A DNA stretch of 64,000 nucleotides from Endothia cerciana. Lineage: Eukaryota; Ascomycota; Sordariomycetes; Diaporthales; Cryphonectriaceae. Position 1 is the stretch's first letter, and every line of letters starts with the position of its first letter. The notes under the pieces are model-generated. The model worked only from the letters and a program-made list of their open reading frames with translations. It was not told the DNA's origin and ran no database searches. Positions 34,373 to 45,938 of this stretch are shown one piece after another. The DNA lies in assembly GCA_026119935.1 (NCBI GenBank), contig JALRMH010000056.1:124001-188000 (forward strand), read 5' to 3'. The position numbers and the translations under genes were made by a program.

Positions 34373-34421
34373 CGAAAGCAGGAGGGAAAGGATCAAGAAC
34401 CATCCGCCGCGGACGTCTCCC

Positions 34422-35396
34422 TCATCCGTAGAACCAGTACTGTGCGGTGTACGGCACACTGAACGTCTCGTTCCCGCTGGGTCCGCTCACGCTGCACGCC
34501 TCCGCGGCGCCGCCAGCCGTGACGACGCGGTACACGTTCACGACGCCGTCGCTCAGGCCCCGGCCGCTGTCGGCAAGCTCGAGCCAGTCCACGGCCTTGG
34601 TGTCCAGGACACCCTTGTCCGCCGCGCTGGGCGCCGCCACGTCGCCGATCTTCTTGCCGCTGAAGAACAGCCCCGCGGAGCTCCCCGACAGGTTGAAGGT
34701 CGGCGCCGACAGGCCGTCGAAGTAGTGGTGGCCGAGGAACGGGGCCGAGATGCCCTGGGCGGAGAGGGCGAGGGCCTCGGCGGGCGACGGGAAGGGGTCG
34801 GCGGCGTCGGCGTTGTACGAGGTCTCTGGGTACGCGACGGCGACGTCCTCGGCGACCTGCGCGCTGCCGGCGGTCGGGTCGACGAGGTTGAGGGGGATGG
34901 ACTGGTTCCACAGGACGGCGGGGGTGATGCCGGCCCAGGACGAGTTGGACAGGCCCGTGTCGGGCGTGCCCGGGTACAGGGCCGTGGCGTCGTAGAGGAC
35001 CGCGAGGGCGCCCGTGTTGACGGCCGTTGCGCTGTCATCGGCGCAGGTGTAGTTCTGGATGCCGTGGCCGACGGCGACGTACAGCAGGGTGAGGTTTGAG
35101 GCCGCGGCGGGGAGGTCGGTTGCTGAGAGGGGCGTTAGCTGGGGGGCGTGGAGGTGGTGGGCGGGGAGGGCTGGGGGAGACTTACCTCCCGTGGTGGGGA
35201 GGGTGGGCGTCACGGCGACCGGGTCCGTAGTCGTCACGGATACTGGGTCTGTGGACGCCACGGATACTGGGTCTGTGGACGTCACGGTTGCTGGGTCCGT
35301 GGGCTTTGTGGGCTTTGTGGGCCTGCAATCCACGGCCGGGGCCGCGAATGCTGCCGTCACGGAGGCGGCGAGTGATATTGTCTGTGAGAGCTGCAT
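34422..35396 (-). CDS. Secreted DUF3455-family protein
   Basis: Two exons, 35396-35186 and 35122-34422, give 303 residues. The 63-nt intron (GTAAGT...GCTAAC...CTCAG) is in frame and lacks stops. A signal peptide (MQLSQTISLAASVTAAFA) is followed by a Pro/Thr/Val-rich stretch with eight-residue repeats (STDPVSVA, STDPVSVT, TTDPVAVT). The DUF3455 domain follows, recognisable from LTLLYVAVGHGIQNYTC near its start and from the FSGKKIGDVAAPSAADKGVLD and VVNVYRVVTAGGAAEAC blocks. Relatives are often labelled malate dehydrogenase-like without good reason. The function is unknown and extracellular location is inferred. The ATG at 35396 gives the signal peptide; a longer frame reaches 35462. Confidence 0.85.
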   Translation of the reverse strand: MQLSQTISLAASVTAAFAAPAVDCRPTKPTKPTDPATVTSTDPVSVASTDPVSVTTTDPVAVTPTLPTTGGKSPPALPAHHLHAPQLTPLSATDLPAAASNLTLLYVAVGHGIQNYTCADDSATAVNTGALAVLYDATALYPGTPDTGLSNSSWAGITPAVLWNQSIPLNLVDPTAGSAQVAEDVAVAYPETSYNADAADPFPSPAEALALSAQGISAPFLGHHYFDGLSAPTFNLSGSSAGLFFSGKKIGDVAAPSAADKGVLDTKAVDWLELADSGRGLSDGVVNVYRVVTAGGAAEACSVSGPSGNETFSVPYTAQYWFYG

Positions 35397-36775
35397 GGTG
35401 GTGCAGGAGGGGTGTGAGGTGTGAGGTTGTCTCTGGGCAGCTGAGTCGGAGGAAGGGCCCAAGCAGCACGACCGAGGACCGCGAGTTATAGCGAGGCTCC
35501 GAGATGCTTGTTGAAAAGGTCTGGACGCCGGTGAAAAGACAGGCAGGACGCAGAACCCTGAGAGAAGTTGTCTTCCTTTGCCTGTTGCCGTCTAGGCAGC
35601 GTTGAGGTTCAGGTTGAGATGGTGAGAGGAGCCGGAGAGGTTGAGGTTGGAAGGGGGGGATCGAGGGGATGTCACGGCCCTTCTTGTACCAGTGATATCC
35701 GTCTGGCTGGGAGGGGGAGGGAGGGAGATATAGGTTTAATGCAGGAGCGACAGGTCAAGACAGGGCTGAGACGACGTCGAACCCTGAGGTGTGTGGTTTG
35801 GAGGTCCCAACGGCGTACGGATTGCTCTATAAGGTTTGGCGAGGTCTGATACCTAAGACGGGGGGGGGGGGGGCGGCATGGGGTTCTTTTGTAGCATGGG
35901 GACCAGAGCCCAGGAGGGACGACAGAGACTTTTTAAAAAAAAAGAGAGAGAACACGTCCCTGGCAAGCATAGTCGGAGACCGGCTTCTATCCTAGCACAA
36001 GTAAAGTTATACACATGCATGGTCGTGGCGCACGAAGGAGACAAGATACGACGCTGCGAGAGACGGCACCCCGGTCGCCTGACAGGGGAAGGGGGAAAAG
36101 AAGGAGGAGGAGGAGGAGGGGGGGGGGGGGGTTGGACGGACCCTGGCGTTTCTAGGAGTTCGGGATGAACATGGTTGTCGATCCCCCGGATGCACAAAAG
36201 TGGAATAGACGCAAGTGAGGGCAGATAGATGTACAGACGTGCTACAAGGGGGGAGGGGCGCGGTTGGTTGTACCTCCGCAAGGGCTACGGTCGGGGAAGG
36301 GTGGCTGCCGCTCGGGGACCCAGGGCAAGTTTGAGAAGGTAAAAAAAGCTACGATACAACGATATACAGTACAATACTATGTAGGCCCACGGCTATACCC
36401 AAGGTGCTCGTAATGACCGAGAGGATACACACGAGAACCCGGATGGGAGCCCCAGGAGGTATATGGTAGCAGAGCCAGGAGCGGTCATGGCACGATGTAG
36501 AGGACCACCACTCAGCCAGAGGGCAGTATGTCCCAGGACTCGGGAATGGCTGCCCAGCTCCAGACCAGCACCAACGGCGGAAGAGGAGGGCCGCGGCCAC
36601 CTGTGCCCTCTGGCGAGCGACGACCGGACCGGGACCAGAGATCGTTAACGGATATTGAAAGAAGGGGGGGGGGGGGGGAGTGTCAAGGACGGCGCCCTGT
36701 CCCGGCTAGACTCTACATACTATACTATATAGTACGTAGTAGTACCCCTTGGGGCATGTTGTACTATGGTATGTT

Positions 36776-37200
36776 CAGGGGCTGCCCGCACACCAGCTGC
36801 AGTAGTCGATGTCCCGCGTCCCGTTGTTGCAATATTGGCCCTCGAGGTAGCTGCGATGAGATGAGGGTGGGGTGGTTAGCTGACGGCCCAGGTGAGGCAA
36901 GGCTCGCTGCGACGCTGCCAACAAGGGAGGCACGGTCTATTAGCTGCAGGCAGCGCGCCCTGCAGTTGATGGGTTAACCGAAACAGCTTTCGGGCAGGTC
37001 GCGGCCTCGCAGGAGGCCTGCGAGCGTGGGCTAGCCGGGCACGGTGGGATAACCTTACAGTACTATGCTGTGGTAGGCCGAGGTGTGGCGGGAGGGCGTC
37101 CATGATGGTGGGCAGCACGGCGCCGTTGGCGTCGAGTCCCGGACGCGCCGAGATCCCCCATGATCTTCGCCTGGTATCCACCTATCATAGCACCCTGCAG
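36776..37200 (-). pseudogene. Possible remnant or unrecognised multi-exon gene with a Cys-rich end
   Basis: On the minus strand, an acceptor (CATCTCATCGCAG) is followed by about 75 nt reading YLEGQYCNNGTRDIDYCSWC and then a stop at 36776-36778. About 230-370 nt upstream, a stretch with good coding bias reads LDANGAVLPTIMDALP and ends at a GTAAGG donor, but it changes frame (IMGDLGASG lies in another frame). I do not recognise the protein. It may be a damaged secreted-protein gene or a missed multi-exon gene. Confidence 0.25.
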
Positions 37201-39720
37201 CAGATCCTGAGGGCAGACAGCCGGGAGAGGTTTCTCGGCCGGGACAGAGCCGACGGCGGCTGGCTAGTCTTGTGATCCGTACATACATGGCAAGTATATA
37301 CAAAACTAATGTATATAACAGCCAGCCTCGTGGTCGAGCCTGACCTGCCGGCGGGGCTACCACCAGGGCCAGCTCGAGGCCTGCACGGCCCTCTCGGACC
37401 TCGAGAGTCTATCCCACCCCTGGTAGGGGATCTACATCCGGGGTCTCGAGGGTCGGAGCCAGGCGCCGCGTTCCGGCTACCGTCTGCATTGGGCGGGTGA
37501 GGTGTGTGGGAGAGGGCCCGTCCATAATCCAGATGACAGATCTTGTCGGTGGCGTGTAGGACAGGCGCCTTCCCGTTTCCTGCCTGGGGTGGGTCAAGGT
37601 TGCAGCGCAGTTGAATGTGCTGCAGGAGAGACATAGATCGTCTTCCATGGCGTTGAGAGGCGGGACTGCATCCTGCCATCGTCGAGAATTCTGTGCCGCT
37701 TGGTGAGGTGGTCTGGTGGAGGGGGGGGAGGGGGGGTGGCAAAGGGTTACAGTCGCAACCGGGAAGGAGATTTGAACGGGCATGCAGACGAGAGCCAAAA
37801 ATTTTCAAAGATGCTCCCCGCCCTTTAGCCTCAAAGGGAAACCAGAAAGAAAGAAAGAAAGGAAAAAGAATGAAAGTGTAAAGATAAAAAGAAGATCGTT
37901 GGCGCCTTGCTGAAAAGAGGTCGTGCGCGGCTACGGCAGAAGCCCAGGTGCCAGTTCTCATTCGCCCAGGCGGCTGAGAGGGTGGGCCTGGACTGGGACT
38001 GGGACATTTATAGAACGGGAAGGGCACAGCAGGGCGTGGTGGGTGCCCTGCAAGCGTCCTGCAAGCGCTGGGCCTGGAATGCTACCCTGGGCACTGCGAG
38101 CACCCGTTTGCCGTGTCGGGTTGAGGCATACCAGCAGTAGTAAGTAGGTAGTAGGTAGTATGGTTGTACGGATGCCCTCTTCTTTCTGATGAGTGGCTTT
38201 CACGCGCCAACCCACCCTTGCCACCTGTGTACCACCAACCACCGGCAACTTGGACTCGACCGGATCCGACTCGCCTCGCCTCGCCTCGCCTGAGAACGTA
38301 AGCTCTCTGGCTCTAAATTTGGACGGCACTATTTGACAAGGTGCATGCACCTGCCGCTGCTGCAACTTGACACTGGTATGTATGTAAGTACGACACTGGT
38401 AAGTAAGTACAGTACTGACCACCGCGGGGGTTAATTATGTACACACGGTAGTCACCATCCACGGCTCGCTACTACGGTATCTATCCATCCGGGTCAGGCG
38501 TCAGGTGCCACGAGAGCGTGTCACCGCCGCTGATTTCTCTGCTTGGTCTCCGCCCCGGAACTATTCTCTTCGCCCACCCGGGAGGTAACGTCGACGCCGG
38601 CAGCACGGCAGCAGCAACACCGTCTGGGCCCCGCTGGGCCTGGTTATGTCTTCCCAGCCATAGATGGGACGAAGAGAGGGAGGTCAGGTTCATTACTGGG
38701 TACCTCCTTGGGAAGTGTCCCGAGGTGAACGAGACCGCGGGGAACGAAAAAGGGACCCTACATGGGATAAACCGCCATCGGGTCGACGAGGTCACACCAG
38801 ACAACAGAGACCAGACACCGGACACCAGACGCTGTCCATGCACCCTCGGGTCCCTACTCCGGCTGCGATCAATCAATCCCAGACGCCAGCCATCCGCCAC
38901 ACACCTCCAGATGGAACCGTGCGTGCTACTTTCCCTCAGCTCGACCACGACTCTGACAATATCCGGGGCCGACGAGGCCCTCACCAGAGAGGAGCAGGGG
39001 ATTGGTGGTGACATGTTCTCTTGTGGCCCCGCCTGGGACCCAGTCGCATCTTCACATCTCGTATTCATTTCATTGACCAGAAGACCATGGTAGGCCTCAG
39101 GGGCGCTTTGATCCCGTGTCTGACCGCGCCGTGTCATCCAGAGACACGGCGTCACATGCAGATGCCCAGCTCTACACGGGCCGGATGTGCCCTGCCATCT
39201 CCCTACAGAGCTACTATGTACCTTCCTGTTTCCTGGCATCCACACCGTGAAGGGCAGCCAGCCTTCAGTCAAGGTGCGGCAATTTCACCCTCGCTGTTCG
39301 TTTCCCACCACAAGTACGGAGCGTTCCCATGGGAGTCATTTCCAGTGCCGCCCGCATTTATCCTCACCCCCCCCCCCCATCCTCTCTTCCTGACAAGAGG
39401 CTGGTTTATATACGGAGCAGGTCCGGACTATGACTGCCACCCGTTCAGGCGCCTGCTGGCCCCATGCTGCCTCGCTACCAACCTTCACCAAATTGGGCCC
39501 GCCAACAGCGGCAGGTAATCCGGTCGGGTGGCCGCGCGTTTACCGCCCCCCCCCCCCCGCCCCCGACTCCCACACGTGCGCATGCCTATCCAACCATCTG
39601 CGTGCCTCGCCATGCAGGCTGGCGGCTAGGCGCCGCTCGGGCGGGTAATTACTCCACTTGCACGCTGGTTGGCCCTGCGGCTTTGCGTGCGTGCGGTGAT
39701 GCGGGACGAGGGCTGGGATA

Positions 39721-39760
39721 CGAGAGAGAGAGAGAGGGAGGGAGGGAGGGAGGGAGGGAA
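39721..39760. repeat. (GA)n-(GGGA)n tract
   Basis: About eight GA units followed by five GGGA units. Confidence 0.85.
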
Positions 39761-39956
39761 GAGTGCTGCTGATCGGGAAGCTGGCACGCGACCTGGTGCA
39801 ATAATGCTCGGGATAATGTTGGTCTACCTAGGTACGCTCCAGGCGTGGCTAATTGACAACTTGTGTGGGGCGAGAGGCCGGCCTCAGTGTATCCTGGTTC
39901 CCGCCCTGTATATTTTGTCCCTTTGACAGGCCGCGCTCGTTTCCCATGGTTACTTT

Positions 39957-39977
39957 CATATATATATATATATATAT
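39957..39977. repeat. (TA)n microsatellite
   Basis: About ten TA units in the gene-poor region. Confidence 0.85.
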
Positions 39978-41020
39978 CCGTATTCAGTCCAGAGGTGGGA
40001 TGCATTGGGAAGCAGGGAGGCGGATGGAGAAGCCCTCCTCGGCCGAGGAGAAGGAGCGGTAACGTAGGCAAGATGCATCCGGGCGTGGGCGAGGCACAGA
40101 TGGCCACTGCCCACGGGTTGAGGTTTTGGCTATCTTGTAGGATATCGTTCGTGCTTTCAAGGAATACATTACGCCTCTGTCCCCTTCCCAGGTCATACAT
40201 ATACTCGTTCCTGCTTGGTTCTCGACAGACATAGACTAATCATATAGGTAAATGCTGGCATTTCTCGTCGGCATAGTAGTCTTTAGTGGCCCAGGTCATG
40301 GATGGGGCTGCTGGTGTTCCACCCCCTCAACATATCATTACAGCTACCGGACTTCGTTCTGTTGACCTTTCGCCTGTCCGTATCACATCTCCTCCCACGC
40401 CAAGTGGTTGGAAAAAAGGGATCTAGACCCACCAATACCTGAACGGCTCGCTGTGCAGTGTACGGCTGGTTCCTTGATGAGCGACATGATAGTACGGAGC
40501 TTCATGTCGCTGTTTAGCACCCGTGGTGGATCACAGGCGTTTAGATAGAACGCGTATTTACTTTTTGGCCTGTGTACATGGGTGACGCACTTGTGGAGTT
40601 TGAGACACCGCCGCGGCCCCGATGGACTGGTATGGAACGAAATCGAGAGAGAGTTAGGCCCAAAGAGGGAACAGGCTAGATCACCACTCTGCCCACAAAA
40701 GGGAAGGCCGGAGTTATCACGAAGTCAGCCGTCCTGCTCAGCGGGTTTGGGGGTCCTAGACCACCAGCCGCGTGCGGACGCGCGCTCCGTGAGGGGAGAC
40801 GCAATGGATCTTGGGAGTGGTGATAGCTAAAAGAACCACCAGCCGGCCATGCAATCCCGGGTGCAGAGTGCGCACCCCCCCCCCCCCACAGGTCCCATCT
40901 GATCCTGCAGAGCCGAAAGAAAGGGAAGTCATTCTGATCTGGTATGTACCCTTCTTGTGGTGGTGGGGAGATTGTCAAGGCCCAGAGCTTCCTGACTATG
41001 ATGTTGCGTGCCCGTCCACG

Positions 41021-41719
41021 ATGGAGACTCGCCGCGGCCTAACCCTGATTGCCACCCCCTTGTCCACAACAGTCGAGGCCCTCGCGACAAACGTCCTCAT
41101 CCCGCTCTATGTCTACCCAGGCGAGGGGGCGTGGGGCCACATCTACAAGGCCATCCGCAGCAACCCCTCCCTCGGGTTCCAGGTGGTCATCAACCCGAGC
41201 TCTGGCCCGGGCTCGTACGAGGCCGCCAACCAACATCTCCATGCACGGCATCATTCTTCGACGAGACGCCAGACAACCAGACGTCATACACGCGGGGCCT
41301 GACGGACCTTGCCCGCCCGGAGATCGGCCCCGGCAGCGAGATCATCTTCAACCCGGGCAAGCCGGTCCCGGACGACCAGTATTTCACCCTGGCGGACCAC
41401 GTCATCGTGTCCGAGCTCACAGCCGACAACTACAGCACCCCGATCCCCAGGGACAACGTGCCCACCCAGTACGCCTCCAGGGCATCCATCCTGGTATGCG
41501 AGTTCGACCGGTACGGGGGCCCCAAGGCGGAGCTGAAGACGTGGCTGGACGGCATGGTCCAGGCCGGCGTCGGGAGCGTCAACGTTTGTCGACTACGGCT
41601 GGGGAGCCTCAGGTACCGGGGATTCCCCGGCCGGTATTGGCACTGTGGCTAGCCTGCTCGCTGGCGCTGAGGGTGTGTCCCGCGGGGGGGCCATCTGGAC
41701 AATCCGGTGGCGATGTTGA
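41021..41719 (+). pseudogene. Broken spherulin-4 (spherulation-specific family 4) like gene
   Basis: The start LIPLYVYPGEGAWGHIYKAI matches the N-terminal strand of the spherulin-4 family, and FQVVINPSSGPGS matches its second block. After this, about 70-90 residues of the usual barrel are missing. The next family block, NISMHGI, is in a second frame, and its continuation FFDETPDN is in a third after one extra base near 41250. That frame runs to about 41583, where one more base shift is needed to reach VDYGWGASG and a stop at 41719. No signal peptide is visible. A central deletion and at least two frameshifts make a working protein unlikely. An assembly error could explain single-base shifts but not the deletion. 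Confidence 0.8.
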
Positions 41720-42987
41720 CGGCTGGGGCTGTGGCGCTCTTGGTAATGACTTTTTGACACTTTGAGGTTACGTACAGTGCGATACGGTGCTCTGGTGTCC
41801 TGTGCAGCCCTAGACCAGGCTGCTGATGTCTGCTTCAGTGTCATCACATGGGAGAAAAAAGTATCAAAATGAGGACATCTGGCTCGCCTTCCAAACTGTA
41901 CGTCTGAACCGTTAAGACCCGTGTTCGTCAAGGCACTCGAATGATTTCGCGACCCCTCAACTGTATTTTCAGAAAAAGCTAGAGCCCCACGCAAGCCCAC
42001 GCGACCTGCTGTATGTTACGTCCCTTGTACATCTAACATACTGAAGTGCGGGTAATTACATACCGAATTGCCTAGGACGTAATTAGGTTCTCAACCCGGA
42101 AGGAGACTCTTTAGGACGACTCATCGCCTGAGCACGTATTCCGTCAGGTGGCGGTGCCGTCGAAAGAAACAACAACAAAACAAACCAGGTTACGTAGGAT
42201 GCGGACCGAGGTAGATCTTGTCTCTACTCTTATGTGTCTTCAAGGCTTTTCTTGCAGACGTAGCGGGCCTCCGTTTCCTCCGCCTTGCAGCTCCTGGGAA
42301 GTTAGCAACGGGGGTAAAAGAAAGGTACGCAATGCTTCGGCTCAAACAAAGATGGTTCTGAGAAGAGTGAAGGCCACGGTTTGTGCAGCGGTGGATTGGA
42401 ATCACCCAACTCACGGCTCTGGGCGCCATTGGATATAAACACCTGGAATCTGTTGGGATCGCTACCCGGATATAGTATCAGCCTCGCCCTGCCTTCCTAT
42501 TCCCTCACAGCCCTCCTATAAGATGCTTGGTTGGTCTAACCTCCTCCACCTATCACTATAGAGTGCCTGGGTCATAGTTTTTCTTGTGGCATAACTTTGA
42601 CAATCTAGAATACTCAAGTCCCGATTATAGTCTAGATAGAACATGGATATAGAGGCTGTGGAAGGGTGGTGGCCACGACCACCTGATGACTTTGACCGGA
42701 CTCGGCGCCACTGCAGTGATCCCTCAATAAATTGGTTCGAGCATCAAGGTCTATTTCTCAGCCCTCCTCGCAAAGGGGTATCGCGCATCGGCACCGATGC
42801 CCTCTCTCTCTCTCTCTCTCTCTATGAACATCTATCTAAGTTCTTCCATCAGCCCATGCGTCCTTCCCCCTGGAGTCCAGTATTTAGCTAGCCATGTATC
42901 CCCAGGGACGCTCGCTGTCTGAAGCCGATGCTAGTCGTAGATATCATAAAAGCATGCTGTAGGTATCCAGAGGCCTCACCATCCAGT
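41720..42987. other. Intergenic region, convergent ends
   Basis: About 1.27 kb after the spherulin pseudogene and before the VPS62-like stop. It has a (CT)n tract at about 42801-42823. No recognisable gene; a frame of 96 codons at 42148-42438 and one of 82 at 42643-42891 resemble nothing known. Confidence 0.5.
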
Positions 42988-44748
42988 CTAGTCGTGCCAG
43001 CTACTCTTCTTCCCTTCATCGATGCTGTGTAGCAGCCTGCATTTGTCTTTCTGACACACCTTCTCCCTGCCCAGCCGCTTGAACTTGGGCCCCACCGGCC
43101 CGGTGACGTAGTGATACTGCCCGAACAGCCGCCACTGCCTCTCGTCACCCAGGCCATAAAGCTCGTCTCCCCAGGGCCCGTCGAAGTGGAACCATGACGT
43201 CGGCGCGTCCGGGTTCGACGAAGCTGGCACTAGAGATGTGGGCTGCACGACCTCACCACGCCTGTTGACCTGCGCCGTGCGGTTGGTGTGTGCCTCGAGG
43301 ACGCCGGCGCCGAAAGGATAGGGCGCCGACTCGTCGAGGAGCAGCTCGTCGTCTGGCTTCCTGCTGCCCTCGTCCTCCTCGGGCGGCGGCGGCGAGTCCT
43401 CGTAATCGTAGAAGTAGGCGTAGTTGTTCAGTGAAGGATCCCAGAGCGGCCCACGGTCGGTGACGTCCTTGAGCATCTGGAAGGGTAGGACGTATGCGTG
43501 AGGGCCGGGGAAGGCGTACATTGCGTGACTGCCGACGGCGGAATATATCACGGGCCGCTCGACGATCTCGGAGGCTGCCTCACCGGTTGCGTTGCTGGTG
43601 GCGCTCATGCGCTTCTTCTCCAGCGCGGCCCATGCGTAGGCCTGCCCGCCCTCGTGCTCGCTCAGGAACATGGCCCGCGGGACGCCGTTCTCGAAGCGCA
43701 CCATGCAGTGCTCCCAGTCACCGACGTGGTTGCCGAACCGCATGTCGAGCACGGTCTGGCCGAGGTTGTAGCTGTAGAAGAAGAACCAGAAGGCGTCCAG
43801 TACGCCCGAGCCCTTGTCGACCATCACCAGGATAGCTGGCGCAGCCGAGTAACCACTGGCGTCTGGTTTGTGACCGGGCGTGTTTGGCGGCGGTGGGAAT
43901 GGCCTCTGAGAATGCCCGCCAGAGAGGGCGGCCCGGCGCACGTGCTTAGACATCATGTCGCTGGGCTCGAAGGAGCGCTCACGAGGGTCGGAGATCCGAC
44001 GCAGGGGATGGTCCTTATCCACATCGAACCACGTCGTCCCCTCCGTATACGGCGCCTGTGGTTCTTCAGTGTTGTGACCGTCCGCAGGGTCGATCGTCTC
44101 GTCACCATCCTCGTCGAACGGCTTCGGCCTGCCGACATTGCTGGACAGCCACCCCGGTCGCTGTTCGACGTCCTCTCTGCTCGTCAGGTAGACCATTCCA
44201 GGTATCGTGTTCAGGTCGTACAAATTAGCCAGAGACATAGGTTGCGTTGTGTTGACCGGCTCCTTTGCAACAAACGGCGACACGTGTTGGATGTGCTCCC
44301 CGATATCCGACGGCCAGAAACTCTCCCCGGAGTACAAGTGCACCAGCGGCGCATTTCTGAGAACATATTCGGGCACATCGTCCAGCTCCCGACCCTCCTC
44401 CTGCACCCTCGCCCTCTTCCCGAGGTCCTCCCAGGGCGACGGGGCACCTCTCTGCTCATGCGGCGCCCTCCTCTTGAGCTCCAGCTCACCCAGCTCCGCG
44501 ATCGGTATTGGCGGCCCCCTCGGCTTCACCGGATCATCCCAACGCATGTGGTGTATCCCGCACACGCCGAACCACCTGCAGGCCTGCCGGTCAAGCCAGT
44601 ACGGCGAAGAGTCGACCCAGACCTTGTCGCGCCTCTGGTCCTCCGGGCTGGGCGGGTTCGGAATCAGGACCTTGGGGACGAACCAGGTGATAAAGACAAG
44701 GGAGGCGATGATGGCGACCGCAATGGTCGCGCGGCGGAGGTGATACAT
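42988..44748 (-). CDS. VPS62: VPS62-like protein with N-terminal membrane anchor
   Basis: Single-exon protein of 586 residues. One membrane span near the N terminus (TIAVAIIASLVFITWFVP) is followed by a large domain of the VPS62/TDA6 family: LVHLYSGESFWPSDIGEHI, the YNLNTIPGM-like YDLNTIPGMVYLTSREDV, FWFFFYSYNLGQTVLDMRFG, NHVGDWEHCMVRFENGVP, YSAVGSHAMYAFPG and WFHFDGPWGD follow in family order. Yeast Vps62 was found in a screen for cytoplasm-to-vacuole protein transport, but the biochemical role is unclear. The start at 44748 places the anchor right after a short basic N terminus. The reading frame is open further upstream to 45012, but that part is a low-complexity leader. Confidence 0.88.
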   Translation of the reverse strand: MYHLRRATIAVAIIASLVFITWFVPKVLIPNPPSPEDQRRDKVWVDSSPYWLDRQACRWFGVCGIHHMRWDDPVKPRGPPIPIAELGELELKRRAPHEQRGAPSPWEDLGKRARVQEEGRELDDVPEYVLRNAPLVHLYSGESFWPSDIGEHIQHVSPFVAKEPVNTTQPMSLANLYDLNTIPGMVYLTSREDVEQRPGWLSSNVGRPKPFDEDGDETIDPADGHNTEEPQAPYTEGTTWFDVDKDHPLRRISDPRERSFEPSDMMSKHVRRAALSGGHSQRPFPPPPNTPGHKPDASGYSAAPAILVMVDKGSGVLDAFWFFFYSYNLGQTVLDMRFGNHVGDWEHCMVRFENGVPRAMFLSEHEGGQAYAWAALEKKRMSATSNATGEAASEIVERPVIYSAVGSHAMYAFPGPHAYVLPFQMLKDVTDRGPLWDPSLNNYAYFYDYEDSPPPPEEDEGSRKPDDELLLDESAPYPFGAGVLEAHTNRTAQVNRRGEVVQPTSLVPASSNPDAPTSWFHFDGPWGDELYGLGDERQWRLFGQYHYVTGPVGPKFKRLGREKVCQKDKCRLLHSIDEGKKSSWHD

Positions 44749-45938
44749 TGCGGGTTCCTGTCTCTTCCCGCCCGGGAGAAGAAGTGCAGGATGTCGAAGG
44801 AAGAGAACAAGAACAAGAACAAGAAGAATAAGGGAAGGAGGATGAGAGAGCGGCTGCTCTTGCGAGCAGCTGTTGCTGGGCTCACCGGTGTGATGAGGGA
44901 AGGGTGTGTAGTCGAAGCAGAGGCATCGCAGTATCCCGGAGAGTAATAGACGTGGTGTAACTCTAGACAGAAAAGAAAAAAAAGAAAAAAAAGGGGGGGG
45001 GGGGGACTGCAAGTCAGGGACAAATGATGGCTAGCACATGATGGCTATCAAAGCGTTGTGTTCCAAGAAGTCGAGGTGCTCAGAGGCTGGAATAGAAGAG
45101 GGACGAAAGGGAGTGAGTAGTGGTGGTGGTGGGAGAGTTGGTTGTTGAATGGGAATGATAAGCCGAGGCGGCGAAGACGGCGTCACTAGGACCCTGGAAT
45201 TAGTCCTCTCCAGGCGCAGCAGGGCTCTTGTTGTCACCGTCACCGCCCACTATCACTTGTCATGTACACCCCGTCTGTGCCTCTGTGCCTCGCGAGGTGG
45301 GGAAGTCCAAGTGACTTATCCACAGGGTATGGCAGACGTGGGGTCACAAGTACAGAGTACCGCCCACATGCTACCACGCAAGCACTCTAACCCCCAAGAC
45401 CCCTAAACCCCGAAGGGCGAGACACTAACCTGCTTGGACTAATACTTGTATGCAATGGTGTTAGTGCTGATCCCACGACTAAGTCACTACCCTACTGAGA
45501 CAAAGAAGATGGCCACTAGAGAAGATTCGCTGACCGCAGATCGGCCCCTGTGGAAGCAGCACTGCCAGCCACCCCCTGACCACCACCTGCGGCCAAGGAT
45601 CAGGGCGACGTCCCCTACCCAGGCTCAGCAGACAAGGACCAAGGAGTGAAAGGGGACCAAGCACCAGCCCCCTCGGTGGTGCACGAGACCCAGGATGGAC
45701 CCATGATACGTCGTGCAGCAGCAACACTCGCCCATCCTCCTCCGACATGCAGATAGATGTTCACCAGTCCAGGCTCAGGCCCGGCCAACGTGGTTGCAAC
45801 GGTGAAGTGATCCAGATACGCCATTTCTGCAGGACGCTCGGCAAAAACAAGCCTAAAGAAAAAAGTGACGAGATTAAGGAACACCGGGTATCATATCTGT
45901 CTGACTGCCTCCTGGAAATCCATTGCCGTGAAGAGACT
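44749..45938. other. Intergenic region between two minus-strand genes
   Basis: About 1.19 kb holding the VPS62-like promoter and leader, with an A/G-rich stretch and a G13 run at 44993-45005 (C on the sense strand). It also contains the 3' end of the TFIIIC gene. Nothing else recognisable. Confidence 0.5.

Larger units (their letters stand above)
32270..34421. other. Intergenic region with many simple repeats
   Basis: About 2.15 kb between convergently read genes. It holds C13 at 33073-33085, (GA)n at 33185-33217, CTG/CTC units around 33325-33365, (CA)n at 33425-33455, G13 at 33658-33670 and 33802-33814, and the purine array of 34180-34372. Frames on either strand across these repeats are not credible genes. 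Confidence 0.55.
35397..41020. other. Long gene-poor region
   Basis: About 5.6 kb without an intact gene that I recognise. It holds G runs at 35860-35873, 36118-36131 and 36664-36678, C runs at 39367-39378, 39546-39558 and 40875-40887, a five-base CCTCG/CGCCT tandem at about 38268-38291, a GA/GGGA tract at 39721-39760 and a (TA)n tract at 39957-39977. A possible terminal exon on the minus strand at 36776-36851 is annotated separately. A minus-strand TATAAAT near 38010 could serve a gene read toward it, but no coherent coding exons link the two. Confidence 0.5.

Noticed and set aside
34029..35099. 356-codon plus-strand frame with Glu/Gln repeats
   Set aside because: It reads the purine array and then the antisense strand of the DUF3455 gene.
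43498..44946. 482-codon plus-strand frame opposite the VPS62-like gene
   Set aside because: It is a shadow of a GC-rich gene whose minus-strand protein has clear family motifs.
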